DNA of 64,000 nt from Variovorax sp. PBL-E5 (GCF_901827185.1 NZ_LR594671.1:4761001-4825000), one strand, 5' to 3'; shown: positions 48,211-62,170, counted from the first letter of the stretch. The notes: a model not told the origin generated them from the letters alone. Numbers and translations: made by a program.

Positions 48211-50346
48211 TCAGGCGGCCAGCCGCTCGAGCTGCGCCACGCGGTTCATCGCGGCATGCAACAGCATCAGCAGGCCGAGGCGATTGAGCCGGAGATCGGA
48301 CTGCTCGGCATTGACCATCACGCCATCGAAGAAGGCATCGACCGGGGCACGCAGCGCGGCGAGGGTCTGCAGCGAGGCGGTGTGGTCGCCGGCATCGAAC
48401 TGGGCATTGGCCACCGGCACGACCTGCTGCATCGCGGCGTAGAGCGCCTTCTCGGCCGGTTCGTGCAGCAGCAGCTCGCTCACGTGCGCATCGGCTTCGG
48501 GCGACTTCTTGAGGATGTTGCCGATGCGCTTGTTGGCAGCGGCCAGCGCCGGGGCTTCTGGCAGCGCCGCGAAGGCGCGCACCGCGGCGAGCAGCTTCGG
48601 CACATCGCCGAGGCGCTGCGGATTCGGCGCCAGGACGGCGTCGACTTCCTGCGCGCTCGCGCCCTGCTCGCGCAGGCTGCCGGCCAGGCGGTCGTAGATG
48701 AAGTCCTGCAAGGCCTTCATCGCGCGATCGGACTCGAAGCCCTCGATGCCCTTGAACTGCGCCGCGGCGTCCTGGATGAGCGTGTCGAGCGCGAGCGGCA
48801 GATTCTTCTCGATCAGCATGCGCACCACGCCCAGTGCGTGGCGGCGCAGTGCGAACGGATCGCGGTCGCCGGTCGGCAGGTTGCCGATGCCGAACATGCC
48901 GACCAGGGTCTCGAGCTTGTCGGCCAGCGCGACGACGACGCCGACAGGATTGCGCGGCAGCTCGTCGCCGGCGAAGCGCGGCTTGTAGTGGTCCTCGATC
49001 GCATCGGCGACCGCGGCGTCGAGGCCGTCATGCAGCGCGTAGTAGCGGCCCATGATGCCCTGCAGTTCGGGGAACTCGCCGACCATGTCGGTCACCAGGT
49101 CGGCCTTGGCCAGCTGCGCGGCCTGCGTGGCCTGCCGGGCGAGCGCCGCGTCGCCGAGCTTCAGCGCGATCTCGCGCGCGATGTGCATCACGCGGACCAC
49201 GCGCTCGCCCTGCGTGCCGAGCTTGTTGTGATAGACCACCTTGCCCAGCGCCTCGACGCGCGAAGCGAGCGACGTCCTGCGGTCCTGGTCGAAGAAGAAC
49301 TTGGCGTCGGCCAGCCGCGGACGCACCACGCGCTCGTTGCCGCCGATTACCGCGCTGGCATCGTCGGGGCGGATGTTGCTGACCACCAGGAACTGGTGGG
49401 TGAGCCGGCCGGCCGCATCGAGCAGCGGGAAGTATTTCTGGTTGGCCTTCATCGTGAGGATGAGGCATTCCTGGGGCACGTCGAGGAACTCGCGCTCGAA
49501 CGCGCACACCAGCACGTTGGGACGCTCGACCAGCGCGGTGACTTCGTCGAGCAGTGCATCGTCATGGATCGGCTGCGCATCGCCACCGACCTTCACCGCC
49601 GCCTCGGCGAGCTGGCGCGCGATCTCGAAGCGCCGCGCCTCGAAGCCGGCAATCACCGCGCCCTCGTCGGCAAGCTGCTCGACATAGCTGTTGGCGTCGC
49701 GCACGACGATCGGATCGACCGCCGCCTCGAAACGATGGCCGTGCGTCGCGCGGCCGGCCGCCAGACCCAGGGCCGTGACGGGAACGACGGCATCGCCATG
49801 CAGGGCCACGAGACCATGTGCAGGACGCACGAAGCTCACGCTGGTCCAGCCCGGCAGCTCGCAACCGGTCTCGAGCTGGTAGCTCATGACCTTGGGAATC
49901 GGCAGTTTCGCGATCGCTTCGGCCAGCGCCTTCTGCAGGCCTTCGGCCAGCGTCGCGCCCTTGGCCGTGCTGTCGAAGAACAGCGCTTCGGCCTTGCCGT
50001 CCATCGCGCGGCGCAGCCTCGGCACGGCCGATGCGTCGGCGCCGAGCGCGCCCAGCCGTTTGAGCAGCGCAGGCGTCGCCGCGCCCGATGCGTCGAGGCC
50101 CACGGCCACCGGCATGAGTTTTTGCGACACCGCCTTGTCAGCCGCCTGCGCCAGCACGTGGGTCAGGTGCGCGGCGAGGCGGCGCGGCGAGGCGTAGGCG
50201 GTCAGCACCGCGCCTACCTCGGCGAGACCTTGCGCCACCAGCTGATCGCGCAGCACGGAGGCGAAGGCGTCTCCGAGTTTCTTCAGGGCCTTGGGCGGGA
50301 GCTCTTCGACGAACAGTTCGACGAGCAGGTTGTTCTGGGAGGTCAT
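48211..50346 (-). CDS. glyS: Glycyl-tRNA synthetase beta subunit
   Basis: 711 residues. Tetrameric class II synthetase subunit that binds tRNA and helps charge tRNA-Gly together with the alpha subunit. The N-terminus LLVELFVEELPPKALKKLGDAF is the typical GlyS start. Internal HD-like region and C-terminal anticodon-binding segment are present at normal length (~690-710). It begins three bases after glyQ on the same strand, so the subunits are made together. Confidence 0.97.
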   Translation of the reverse strand: MTSQNNLLVELFVEELPPKALKKLGDAFASVLRDQLVAQGLAEVGAVLTAYASPRRLAAHLTHVLAQAADKAVSQKLMPVAVGLDASGAATPALLKRLGALGADASAVPRLRRAMDGKAEALFFDSTAKGATLAEGLQKALAEAIAKLPIPKVMSYQLETGCELPGWTSVSFVRPAHGLVALHGDAVVPVTALGLAAGRATHGHRFEAAVDPIVVRDANSYVEQLADEGAVIAGFEARRFEIARQLAEAAVKVGGDAQPIHDDALLDEVTALVERPNVLVCAFEREFLDVPQECLILTMKANQKYFPLLDAAGRLTHQFLVVSNIRPDDASAVIGGNERVVRPRLADAKFFFDQDRRTSLASRVEALGKVVYHNKLGTQGERVVRVMHIAREIALKLGDAALARQATQAAQLAKADLVTDMVGEFPELQGIMGRYYALHDGLDAAVADAIEDHYKPRFAGDELPRNPVGVVVALADKLETLVGMFGIGNLPTGDRDPFALRRHALGVVRMLIEKNLPLALDTLIQDAAAQFKGIEGFESDRAMKALQDFIYDRLAGSLREQGASAQEVDAVLAPNPQRLGDVPKLLAAVRAFAALPEAPALAAANKRIGNILKKSPEADAHVSELLLHEPAEKALYAAMQQVVPVANAQFDAGDHTASLQTLAALRAPVDAFFDGVMVNAEQSDLRLNRLGLLMLLHAAMNRVAQLERLAA

Positions 50347-50349
50347 CGC

Positions 50350-51258
<909 letters not shown>

Positions 51259-51320
51259 GGTGAGCCCGGTGGCCGGACGGCGGCGAACAGCCTCCGATAC
51301 AGCGAACTCTGGATTTTAGG

Positions 51321-51455
51321 TGGCTCGCCCAAGGCTTCGCGCCTTCGGCCAACACCCATTCAAGAGCGGCCGCGGAACCGGCTCCGCCTGGCCGCAGGCC
51401 GCGCCCCCGGCAGGGGGTAGGCGGCTACACGAAGTGAGCAAGCCTGGGGGCGAGC

Positions 51456-51458
<3 letters not shown>
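51321..51458 (-). repeat. Stop-codon-abutting intergenic repeat, copy 3 (extended)
   Basis: On the minus strand the element overlaps the asparaginase stop: TGAGCTCGCCCCCAGG. It continues through CACTTCGTGTAGCC, the hairpin CCCCC-TGCC-GGGGG, and CGGAGCCGGTTCCG. It is about 35 bases longer than copies 1 and 2. At its far end GGCGAAGCC-like bases and GGGCGAGCC mirror the start, so the outer ends form an imperfect inverted repeat (GGCTCGCCC at 51320s against GGGGGCGAGC near 51450). Confidence 0.82.
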
Positions 51459-54227
<2,769 letters not shown>

Positions 54228-54231
<4 letters not shown>

Positions 54232-55106
54232 TCGGCCGCGTCGTCGCCGCGCGCGGGCGAGACCTTGAACCACCGCACCGCGCCGCCCTTGGTGTGCAGC
54301 ACCACGAAATCGAAGGCACCCAGGGCGTAGTGCTCGCCGCGCTTGGGCACATGGCCCATCTCGTGCGCGATCAGGCCGCCGATGGTGTCGAAGTCTTCGC
54401 TCAACGCTTCTTCGTCGAAGGTGATGCCGAAGGCCTCCGCCACGCGCTCGATCGGCGTGTCGCCCGAAACGCGGTAGGTGCGATCGGCCAGGCCGAAGAT
54501 GTCGCCCTCGTCCTCGGCGATGTCGAACTCGTCCTCGATCTCGCCGACGATCTGTTCGAGGACGTCTTCGATGGTGATGAGCCCGGCCACGCGGCCGAAT
54601 TCGTCGATCACGATCGCGAGGTGGTTGCGGTTGCCGCGGAATTCGCGCAAGAGGTCGTTCAGTCCCTTGCTCTCGGGCACGAAGGTGGCGGGACGCAGCA
54701 GCGCGCGGATGTTCAAGCCTGGCGCGCGCTGCAGCTTGAGCAGATCCTTCGCGAGCAGGATGCCGATGATGTTCTCTTTTTCACCCTCGTAGACCGGGAA
54801 GCGCGAGTGCGCGGTGTCGATCACGAGATGCAGCAGCGCATCGTAGGGCGCGTCGATGTTGACCAGGTCCATCCGCGGCGCGGCCACCATCACGTCGCCG
54901 GCGGTCATGTCGGCCATGCGAAGCACGCCTTCGAGCATGACACGGGACTCGGCACCGATCACGTCGTTGTCTTCGGCGTCCGCCAGCGTCTCGATCAGCT
55001 CGTCGCGCGAGTCGGGCCCCGGATGGATGAATTCGGCGAGCTTCTGAAGAAAGCTGCGCTTGTCTTCGCGTTCGACGGGTGCGCGCTCAGGGTGAGGTTC
55101 GGCCAC
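54228..55106 (-). CDS. corC: CorC/HlyC-family CBS-domain protein
   Basis: 292 residues from a GTG at 55106 (VAEPHPERAPVERED); no ATG is available in a sensible position. Two CBS domains occupy residues ~60-190 (DVMVAAPRMDLVNIDAP and RNHLAIVIDEFGRVAGLITIEDVLEQIVGEIEDEFD). A CorC/HlyC C-terminal domain follows (TYRVSGDTPIERVAEAFG). The protein is cytoplasmic and implicated in Mg2+/Co2+ efflux or lipoprotein-linked envelope functions. Gene order before lnt is the usual one. Confidence 0.92.
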
Positions 55107-55159
55107 TGCGGGAGGGCGGAGTTGGGGGAACGCAAGGATACCGGAAAGCGTCCCCGGGT

Positions 55160-55879
55160 TTACCTGCCCCGCGACGCGCGCACGCCGCTGCGGATTTCCT
55201 GCAACCCGGCCAGGAATGCCCAGAATTGCTTGGCGCGGGTCTTCAATTGGAAGTCGACCTCGGCGTAGTGCTCCAGCGCGATCTCGCTCATGCGGCTGTC
55301 GAAGGTGGCCGCGGGCAATTGCAGGTGGGCTTCGGATTCCGAGCCGGTGCGCACCACGGTCGCGCCGGCGTTGCGGGCGATCTTGAGCATGGCAGCGTTT
55401 TCGCTCAGAGCGTGAATGAAGAGCATGCCGACGCCTTCGTTGCGGGCGACGACCACGGCGCGCTCGAACAGGCGCGCGCCGTAACCGCGCCCGCGCGCAT
55501 GTTCTGCCACCGACACGCCGAACTCGGCGCAATCCGTGTGCTGATCGGGGGGCGCAAAGGCCAGATGGGCCATCGCGATCAGATCGAGGCGCCGGTTGTA
55601 GATGCCGAAGAGTTCATCACGCTCGAAGTCGAGGCCGTCGACATAGCGCTGGATTTGCTCGTCGGAGGCCGCGTAACCGAAGCGCAGGTAGCGGTCGTTC
55701 GGGCCGAGCGCCAGCAGGTGCTGCGCAATGCGGCTGCGCTCGCGCGGGCCGATCGAACGGATCGGCACCATCACCGGGTGCGGCGCCGCAACAGCGCGCG
55801 GATGCGCCTCAACCATGGGCGGCTTCAGGAAGGAGCCCAGGCCGAGGGAGGCTTTCAGAAGGGCCTTGGCAGTTGACAT
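55160..55879 (-). CDS. GNAT-family N-acetyltransferase
   Basis: 239 residues. The acetyl-CoA-binding motif is ARGRGYGARLFERAVVVARNEG (positions ~130-150), preceded by the beta-strand block RLDLIAMAHLAFAP and followed by LFIHALSENAAMLKIARNAGATVV, the usual C-terminal GNAT elements. An N-terminal ~45-residue region (KASLGLGSFLKPPMVEAHP) is not part of the core fold and may be a linker. Substrate unknown. It follows the Lrp-family gene on the same strand; the gap holds a perfect short palindrome. Confidence 0.87.
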   Translation of the reverse strand: MSTAKALLKASLGLGSFLKPPMVEAHPRAVAAPHPVMVPIRSIGPRERSRIAQHLLALGPNDRYLRFGYAASDEQIQRYVDGLDFERDELFGIYNRRLDLIAMAHLAFAPPDQHTDCAEFGVSVAEHARGRGYGARLFERAVVVARNEGVGMLFIHALSENAAMLKIARNAGATVVRTGSESEAHLQLPAATFDSRMSEIALEHYAEVDFQLKTRAKQFWAFLAGLQEIRSGVRASRGR

Positions 55880-55889
55880 GCCTCTAATA

Positions 55890-55905
55890 TAAGGGTTTTC
55901 CCTTA
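55890..55905. promoter_or_regulatory. Perfect AT-rich palindrome before the acetyltransferase gene
   Basis: TAAGGG-TTTT-CCCTTA reads the same on both strands apart from its four-base centre. It lies 11-26 bases upstream of the acetyltransferase start and 50 bases behind the Lrp-type stop. It could be an operator or a small hairpin in the mRNA leader. The rest of the 75-base gap shows nothing else. Confidence 0.4.
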
Positions 55906-55954
55906 ACCAAGGGGGTCACAAGGGCTCCTCGCATGTTTCCTGGGTAGATCACCG

Positions 55955-56428
55955 TCAAACGGGCACCGCCGTCGTGGCCTTCACCCTGTCAAGCACGAAG
56001 CTGGTCTTGCAGTCCTGCACGCTCGGGTGCTTGAGCAGCGTGTCCATGATGAAGCGGCTGTAGTGCGCCATGTCGGCGACCACCACGCGCAGGAGATAGT
56101 CCATCTCCCCGGTCAGCGCGGCGCATTCCACGACCTCCGGCCAAGTCTGCACGCTGGCCCGGAAAACGTCCATGGGATTGCGCTTGTGGCTTTCAGTGAG
56201 CTTTTCGAGCCGGACATTGAGGTACGCCGTGAGGCCGAGGCCGATGGCTTCGGGCTTGACGAGCGCGACGTAGCGGTCGATCACGCGGCTTTCCTCGAGG
56301 CGCTTGACGCGGCGCAGAACTGCGCTCGGCGACAGGCTCACTTGTTCGGCAAGCTGGTCGTAAGTGGCGCGGCCATCGGCTTGCAAGGTGCGCAGGATCT
56401 GGCGATCGAGCTTGTCAAGTGCGTTCAT
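55955..56428 (-). CDS. Lrp/AsnC-family transcriptional regulator
   Basis: 157 residues from the ATG at 56428 (MNALDKLDRQILRTLQADG). Helix-turn-helix TYDQLAEQVSLSPSAVLRRV at residues ~25-45, then an RAM-type ligand-binding domain with VECAALTGEMDYLLRVVV and a C-terminal SFVLDRVKATTAVPV. It is divergent from the 4-hydroxyphenylpyruvate dioxygenase gene and is the obvious candidate to control it in response to tyrosine, phenylalanine or a derivative. The equivalent arrangement is common in Burkholderiales as I recall it. Confidence 0.92.
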   Translation of the reverse strand: MNALDKLDRQILRTLQADGRATYDQLAEQVSLSPSAVLRRVKRLEESRVIDRYVALVKPEAIGLGLTAYLNVRLEKLTESHKRNPMDVFRASVQTWPEVVECAALTGEMDYLLRVVVADMAHYSRFIMDTLLKHPSVQDCKTSFVLDRVKATTAVPV

Positions 56429-56580
56429 TTTTTGATTTTCGCAGTTTTCATGTGTCAATGGGAGGAATCAGGCGTGATTACGCTGAAATCATGATCGTCC
56501 GCGCTTTTACAGTTCCGTATGGACGCCGCCGGCACGCGGCGCGACACTGGCCCCATCCCCCGTCCACTCGGAGACCCTCA
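56429..56580. promoter_or_regulatory. Divergent Lrp / dioxygenase regulatory region
   Basis: 152 bases between the two starts, with the half nearest the Lrp gene much richer in A+T than its surroundings. Short inverted segments such as GATT-ACGCTG-AAATC near 56476 could serve as Lrp-type sites, but no consensus promoter or clear operator array can be called. Confidence 0.4.
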
Positions 56581-57708
<1,128 letters not shown>

Positions 57709-57735
57709 GCGCCCCATTGCACACAGGAGCCCGGC

Positions 57736-58536
57736 ATGCGCCCGATCGTTTCTCTTTGTTCTCTCTGGATTACAGCCGCAGCGTTGGTGCTGGGAGGCTG
57801 CGCGATGACGCAGCGGGCTGGCGGCGACACGCCATCGCACCTCGACGCAGTGCAGAAGACAAGCGTCTTGCGCGTCTGCACGCCGGGCGACTACCGGCCC
57901 TTCAGCTTCCAGAAGCCCGACGGAAGCTATGAGGGCATCGACGTCGATCTGATGACGGGCTTCAGCACGAGCCTCAATGCGAAGCCCGAATGGGTCAAGA
58001 CCAGTTGGGCCAATCTGCTGCCGGACCTCGCGGCCGGCAAATGCGACATGGCCGTGGGCGGCATCTCCGTCACCACCGATCGGCAAAAGCGCGCTTTCTT
58101 CAGTGCGCCGTACATGGTCAATGGCAAGACACCGATCGCGCGTTGCGCCGATGTCGCCAAGTACCAGAGCGTTGCCGACATCGACAAGCCGGAAGTGCGC
58201 GTGATCTTCAATCCGGGCGGCAGCAACGAGCGCTTCGCGCGCGCCAATTTCAAGCGCGCCAAGCTCACGCTGCACAGTGAGAACCTGACGATCTTCGACG
58301 AGATCCTCGCCAACCGAGCGGATGTCTTCGTGACGGAGTCGGCAGAAGCGCTGACGCAACAAAAACTCAAGCCGGGCCTGTGCGCCATCCATCCCGACAA
58401 GCCCTTGCAGTACGGCGAGATGGCCTGGATGCTGCCGCGCGACGACCTGGCCTTCAAGGCCTACGTCGACCAGTGGCTCCATCTGTCGCAAGCCGGTGGC
58501 GAATTCCAGGGCGTGATGGACCGCTGGCTCAAGTAA
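57736..58536 (+). CDS. PheC-like (cyclohexadienyl dehydratase-type) lipoprotein
   Basis: 266 residues. A signal peptide ends in the lipobox VLGGC, so Cys22 is the likely lipid anchor and the protein faces the periplasm. The mature fold is that of a class 3 solute-binding protein, but it keeps PheC-specific blocks: KTSWANLLPDLAAGK, MVNGKTPIARC, NPGGSNERFARANFKRA and DQWLHLSQ. Glu204 (TESAEA) aligns with the general acid of the Pseudomonas enzyme as I remember it. A dehydratase converting prephenate or arogenate is therefore likely; a plain amino-acid-binding protein is the alternative. It sits between hppD and phhA. Confidence 0.8.
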   Translation: MRPIVSLCSLWITAAALVLGGCAMTQRAGGDTPSHLDAVQKTSVLRVCTPGDYRPFSFQKPDGSYEGIDVDLMTGFSTSLNAKPEWVKTSWANLLPDLAAGKCDMAVGGISVTTDRQKRAFFSAPYMVNGKTPIARCADVAKYQSVADIDKPEVRVIFNPGGSNERFARANFKRAKLTLHSENLTIFDEILANRADVFVTESAEALTQQKLKPGLCAIHPDKPLQYGEMAWMLPRDDLAFKAYVDQWLHLSQAGGEFQGVMDRWLK

Positions 58537-58553
58537 CGAACGATCGAAGATCC

Positions 58554-59423
58554 ATGGACAGCACAGCGGCCTCAGTCACCCCGGCGGTCTACGGTGAATC
58601 GGACCGGCCGCCGCGCGGCGACTACTCGCGCGGAGGTACCGTTCTGGCCGACTACACCTGCCCGCAGGACTGGGCCAGTTATACGGCGGCCGATCACGAT
58701 ACCTATCGGCGCCTTTACGAGCGTCAGGCGGCTCAGTTGCCGGGCCTGGCCTGCGATGCCTTCATTGCGGCATTGCCCTCGCTCGGAGTCAAGGATCGCA
58801 TTCCGCACTTCGACGAGATCAACGAGCGGCTGTACAAGGCGACGCGCTGGGAAGTCGTGGCAGTGCCGGGACTCATTCCCGAAGTCCCTTTCTTCACGCT
58901 GCTGGCGAATCGCAAGTTCCCGGTGACGGACTGGATCCGCACGCCGGAGGAATTCGACTACATCGTCGAGCCGGATGTATTTCACGATCTTTTCGGCCAT
59001 GTGCCGATGCTGTTCGACCCTGCATTCGCCGACTACGTGCAGCGCTATGGCCAAGGCGGCCTCAAGGCACATGCCCAGGAGGCTTGCGAGAAGCTCGCCC
59101 GGTTGTACTGGTACACCGTGGAGTTCGGGCTGATACGCCAGCCCGAAGGGCTGCGCGCCTACGGTGCGGGCATTCTGAGTTCGGTCGGTGAATTGCGGCA
59201 TGCGGTGCAAAGCGCCGCGCCGCTGCGCTTGCCGCTGGACCTGCCGCGCGCCATGCGTACGCGCTACAAGATCGACAGCTATCAGAGCACGTACTTCGTC
59301 ATCGAAAGTTTTGCGCAGCTGTTCGATCTGACTGCGCCCGATTTCACGCCGCTCTATCAGATGCTGGCTGCGCAGTCGGACATCGAAGCTGGCGCGAAAC
59401 TTCCAGGCGAATCGAACGCCTGA
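58554..59423 (+). CDS. phhA: Phenylalanine 4-monooxygenase
   Basis: 289 residues from the ATG at 58554 (MDSTAASVTPAVYGESD); earlier in-frame reading lies inside the PheC-like gene. Pterin-dependent iron enzyme converting phenylalanine to tyrosine. Iron ligands: His144 and His149 of HDLFGH and Glu190 of YWYTVEFGL. The N-terminal CPQDWASYTAADHDTYRRLY block is typical of bacterial PhhA. It comes 17 bases after the PheC-like gene. No pterin carbinolamine dehydratase (phhB) gene is seen nearby, so cofactor recycling must be encoded elsewhere. Confidence 0.96.
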   Translation: MDSTAASVTPAVYGESDRPPRGDYSRGGTVLADYTCPQDWASYTAADHDTYRRLYERQAAQLPGLACDAFIAALPSLGVKDRIPHFDEINERLYKATRWEVVAVPGLIPEVPFFTLLANRKFPVTDWIRTPEEFDYIVEPDVFHDLFGHVPMLFDPAFADYVQRYGQGGLKAHAQEACEKLARLYWYTVEFGLIRQPEGLRAYGAGILSSVGELRHAVQSAAPLRLPLDLPRAMRTRYKIDSYQSTYFVIESFAQLFDLTAPDFTPLYQMLAAQSDIEAGAKLPGESNA

Positions 59424-59544
59424 CCATGGCGACCGCTCGAGCTCGAACAGCTCATCGGTAGCGATCTCCGAAGCATGACCCTAGGACAAGCCCGCTGGCG
59501 GCTTGCCCGGTCTCGCTTCGACAATCCGCGCCAAAGGAGATCGC

Positions 59545-61236
59545 ATGCAAACATCGGTGCTGCAGAACTATCCGGCCGGCGTGCCGCATGAGGTACATCC
59601 CGAGCAGTACCGCTCGCTGGGACAGATGTTCGAGGAATCGTTCCAGCGCCACGCCGATCGGCCGTTCTCCGTGTGCATGGAACGCTGGATGTCCTATGGC
59701 GAACTCGACAGGCTGTCGACGACGCTGGGTGCCTGGCTGCAGTCGCGGGACCTGGAAGCCGGTGCGCGCGTGGCCATCATGCTGCCGAACGTGCCTCAGT
59801 TCGCCGTCACGATGTGCGGTGTCCTGCGCGCCGGCTACTCGTGCGTCAACGTGAATCCGCTGTACACCGCGCGCGAACTCGAGCACCAGTTGAAGGACTC
59901 CGGCGCGACGGTGATCGTGATTCTGGAGAACTTCGCCTCGACGCTCGAGCAGGTGATCGAGCGCACGGCGGTCAAGCATGTCGTGATCTCATCGATGGGC
60001 GATCTGCTGGGCGGGCTGTACGGCAGGTGGATCACGCTAGCCGTGAGGCATCTCGCCAGGATGGTTCCGCCCTACAAGCTTCCGCTGGACAACGGCCGCA
60101 GCGTCACGACCTTTCCGAAGGCGCTGGCCGAAGCCGGTGGCCGCACACTGCGTCCCGATCCATGCACACTCGATTCGATCGCGTTCCTGCAATATACGGG
60201 CGGTACCACCGGGCTTTCGAAGGGCGCCGTGCTGACGCATCGCAATATCGTCGCCGCGGCCTTGCAGGCCGAAGCATGGTTCATGCCTGCGTTGGCGCGC
60301 GCGGGCGATCTGTCGAAGGTCAACAGCATTGCCGCACTTCCGCTGTATCACATCTTCGCGCTGACGCTTTGCCTGCTCGCGATTCGGCAGGGCTCGTATC
60401 TCACGCTGGTTCCCAATCCGCGTGATTTCGGAAAGTTCATTGCCGTGCTCAAGAAGCGCCCCTTCCATATGCTGCCGGCGGTGAATACCTTGTTCAATGC
60501 CCTGCTGGTGCACCCGGATTTCAAGACCGTGGACTTCTCGACGCTGTTCGTATCGCAGGCGGGAGGCATGGCAGCCTCCGAAGGAACCGCTCGCCGATGG
60601 TTCGAGCTGACCGGCTGCCCGATGATCGAAGGTTGGGGCATGAGCGAAACCTGCGCGATCGGCACCAACAATCCCGTCACCAACACGACATTCACCGGCA
60701 CCATCGGATTGCCATTGCCGAGCATCGAGATCGCGATCAAGGATGATGAAGGTCATTCCTTGCCGATCGGAGAAGCAGGGGAACTGTGCATCAAGGGGCC
60801 GAATGTCATGATCGGCTACTACAACCAGCCGGCCGAAACCGCGGCAGCGTTCACCGAGGACGGATTCATGCGAACCGGGGACATTGCAGTGATGCAAGAG
60901 GACGGTTACAGCCGGATCGTCGACCGGAAGAAGGACATGATCCTCGTGAGCGGGTTCAACGTTTTCCCGAACGAGCTCGAGAACGTCATTTCCTTGTGTC
61001 CCGGCGTCATCGAATGCGCCGCGATCGGCGTGCCTGACGAAAAGCAGGGCGAGGCCATCAAGGCCTTTGTGGTGCGCAAGGATCCTCAACTGACCGAAGA
61101 AATGGTGATGCGCTATTGCAATGAGCAGTTGACCGGCTACAAGCGGCCCAAGTACATCGAGTTTCGCGATGCATTGCCGAAGACGAACGTCGGAAAAATT
61201 CTTCGGCGGCAGCTGCGCGCCAGCGTTTCGACGTGA
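59545..61236 (+). CDS. fadD: Long-chain acyl-CoA synthetase, FadD-like
   Basis: 563 residues from the ATG at 59545 with a good AGGAG ribosome-binding site. Motifs: FLQYTGGTTGLSKGAVLTH, WGMSETCAIGTNN, FMRTGDIAVMQEDGYSRIVDRKKDMILVSGFNVFP, and a C-terminal PKTNVGKILRRQLR lysine region. It is more FadD-like than the ligase in the leucine operon: MILVSGFNVFPNELE is the long-chain enzyme signature. Imported fatty acids are activated to acyl-CoA at the membrane. The 121 bases upstream hold a weak inverted repeat (CAAGCC / GGCTTG) that may end the phhA transcript. It overlaps the following gene by four bases. Confidence 0.92.
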   Translation: MQTSVLQNYPAGVPHEVHPEQYRSLGQMFEESFQRHADRPFSVCMERWMSYGELDRLSTTLGAWLQSRDLEAGARVAIMLPNVPQFAVTMCGVLRAGYSCVNVNPLYTARELEHQLKDSGATVIVILENFASTLEQVIERTAVKHVVISSMGDLLGGLYGRWITLAVRHLARMVPPYKLPLDNGRSVTTFPKALAEAGGRTLRPDPCTLDSIAFLQYTGGTTGLSKGAVLTHRNIVAAALQAEAWFMPALARAGDLSKVNSIAALPLYHIFALTLCLLAIRQGSYLTLVPNPRDFGKFIAVLKKRPFHMLPAVNTLFNALLVHPDFKTVDFSTLFVSQAGGMAASEGTARRWFELTGCPMIEGWGMSETCAIGTNNPVTNTTFTGTIGLPLPSIEIAIKDDEGHSLPIGEAGELCIKGPNVMIGYYNQPAETAAAFTEDGFMRTGDIAVMQEDGYSRIVDRKKDMILVSGFNVFPNELENVISLCPGVIECAAIGVPDEKQGEAIKAFVVRKDPQLTEEMVMRYCNEQLTGYKRPKYIEFRDALPKTNVGKILRRQLRASVST

Positions 61237-62156
61237 CTGCGCGGGTCGCGCTGCCGCCCGAAGTGGTTGTCCTCGAACGAGGATGGCTGTCGTCGAACAA
61301 CATTCTCTTCCTGGGGCGCGAAAAGACGGCGCTGGTCGATTCCGGCTACGCGACTCATTCGGACCAGACGATCGCGTTGGTAGCGGACCGACTCGGCCAG
61401 CGGCCGCTCGATCTGCTGTTCAACACGCATTTGCACAGCGACCATTGCGGTGGCAATGCCGCGTTGCAAGTGCGCTATCCGCGGATGCGCACCCGCATTC
61501 CTCCCGGCGAAGCCGACCTGGTGCAGAGCTGGGACGAGGAAGGGCTGAGTTTTCGCGCGACGGGACAGCACTGCCCGCAGTTTCGCTTCGACGGTCTTCT
61601 GGTTCCAGGACAGGAGGTGATACTGGGAGATCGTACTTGGCAAGTCCACGGCGCACCGGGACACGATCCCCATTCGATCGTGCTGTTCGAGCCGCAATCC
61701 CGGGCCCTGATTTCTGCTGACGCACTGTGGGAGCACGGTTTCGGCGTCGTATTTCCCGAGCTTGCCGGCGAACCATCTTTCGCCGAGGTAGCGGCGACTC
61801 TCGATCTCATCGAGGTCCTGGCCCCCCTGTGCGTGATCCCTGGCCATGGAGCCGTGTTCGACGATGTCGCAGGCGCGTTGTCGGAGGCCCGCGAGCGGCT
61901 GGAGTTCTTTGTCCGCATGCCGCTCAAGCATGCGCGTCATGCGCTGAAAGTGCTGATGAAATTCAAATTGCTCGATGCCCGATCGATGAGCATCGGCGAA
62001 TGGGATGGCTGGGTGCAGGGCACACCGTATCTCGATGCAATTCGTATGCGCTTTTTTCCAACATCGACCCTTGAACAATTGAGCAGTGAAATTTTGCTCG
62101 AACTGATTCGCAGCGGCGCCGCGTCAGCAGATCGCGAGCACATTCGAAACTGCTAG
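61233..62156 (+). CDS. Metallo-beta-lactamase-fold hydrolase
   Basis: 307 residues from a GTG that overlaps the FadD stop (GTGA). Zinc motif NTHLHSDHCGGNAAL, later ligands in HGAPGHDPHSIVLF and SADALWEHGFG, and IPGHGAVFD near the end of the domain. The ~75-residue C-terminal tail (RLEFFVRMPLKHARHALKVL) is helical. Coupling to FadD suggests a thioesterase- or lactonase-like role on acyl compounds, but nothing in the sequence fixes the substrate. It is one of two such hydrolase genes in this window, each tightly linked to a partner gene (see 39199). Confidence 0.9.
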   Translation: MTARVALPPEVVVLERGWLSSNNILFLGREKTALVDSGYATHSDQTIALVADRLGQRPLDLLFNTHLHSDHCGGNAALQVRYPRMRTRIPPGEADLVQSWDEEGLSFRATGQHCPQFRFDGLLVPGQEVILGDRTWQVHGAPGHDPHSIVLFEPQSRALISADALWEHGFGVVFPELAGEPSFAEVAATLDLIEVLAPLCVIPGHGAVFDDVAGALSEARERLEFFVRMPLKHARHALKVLMKFKLLDARSMSIGEWDGWVQGTPYLDAIRMRFFPTSTLEQLSSEILLELIRSGAASADREHIRNC

Positions 62157-62170
62157 CGTACAAACAAGAA

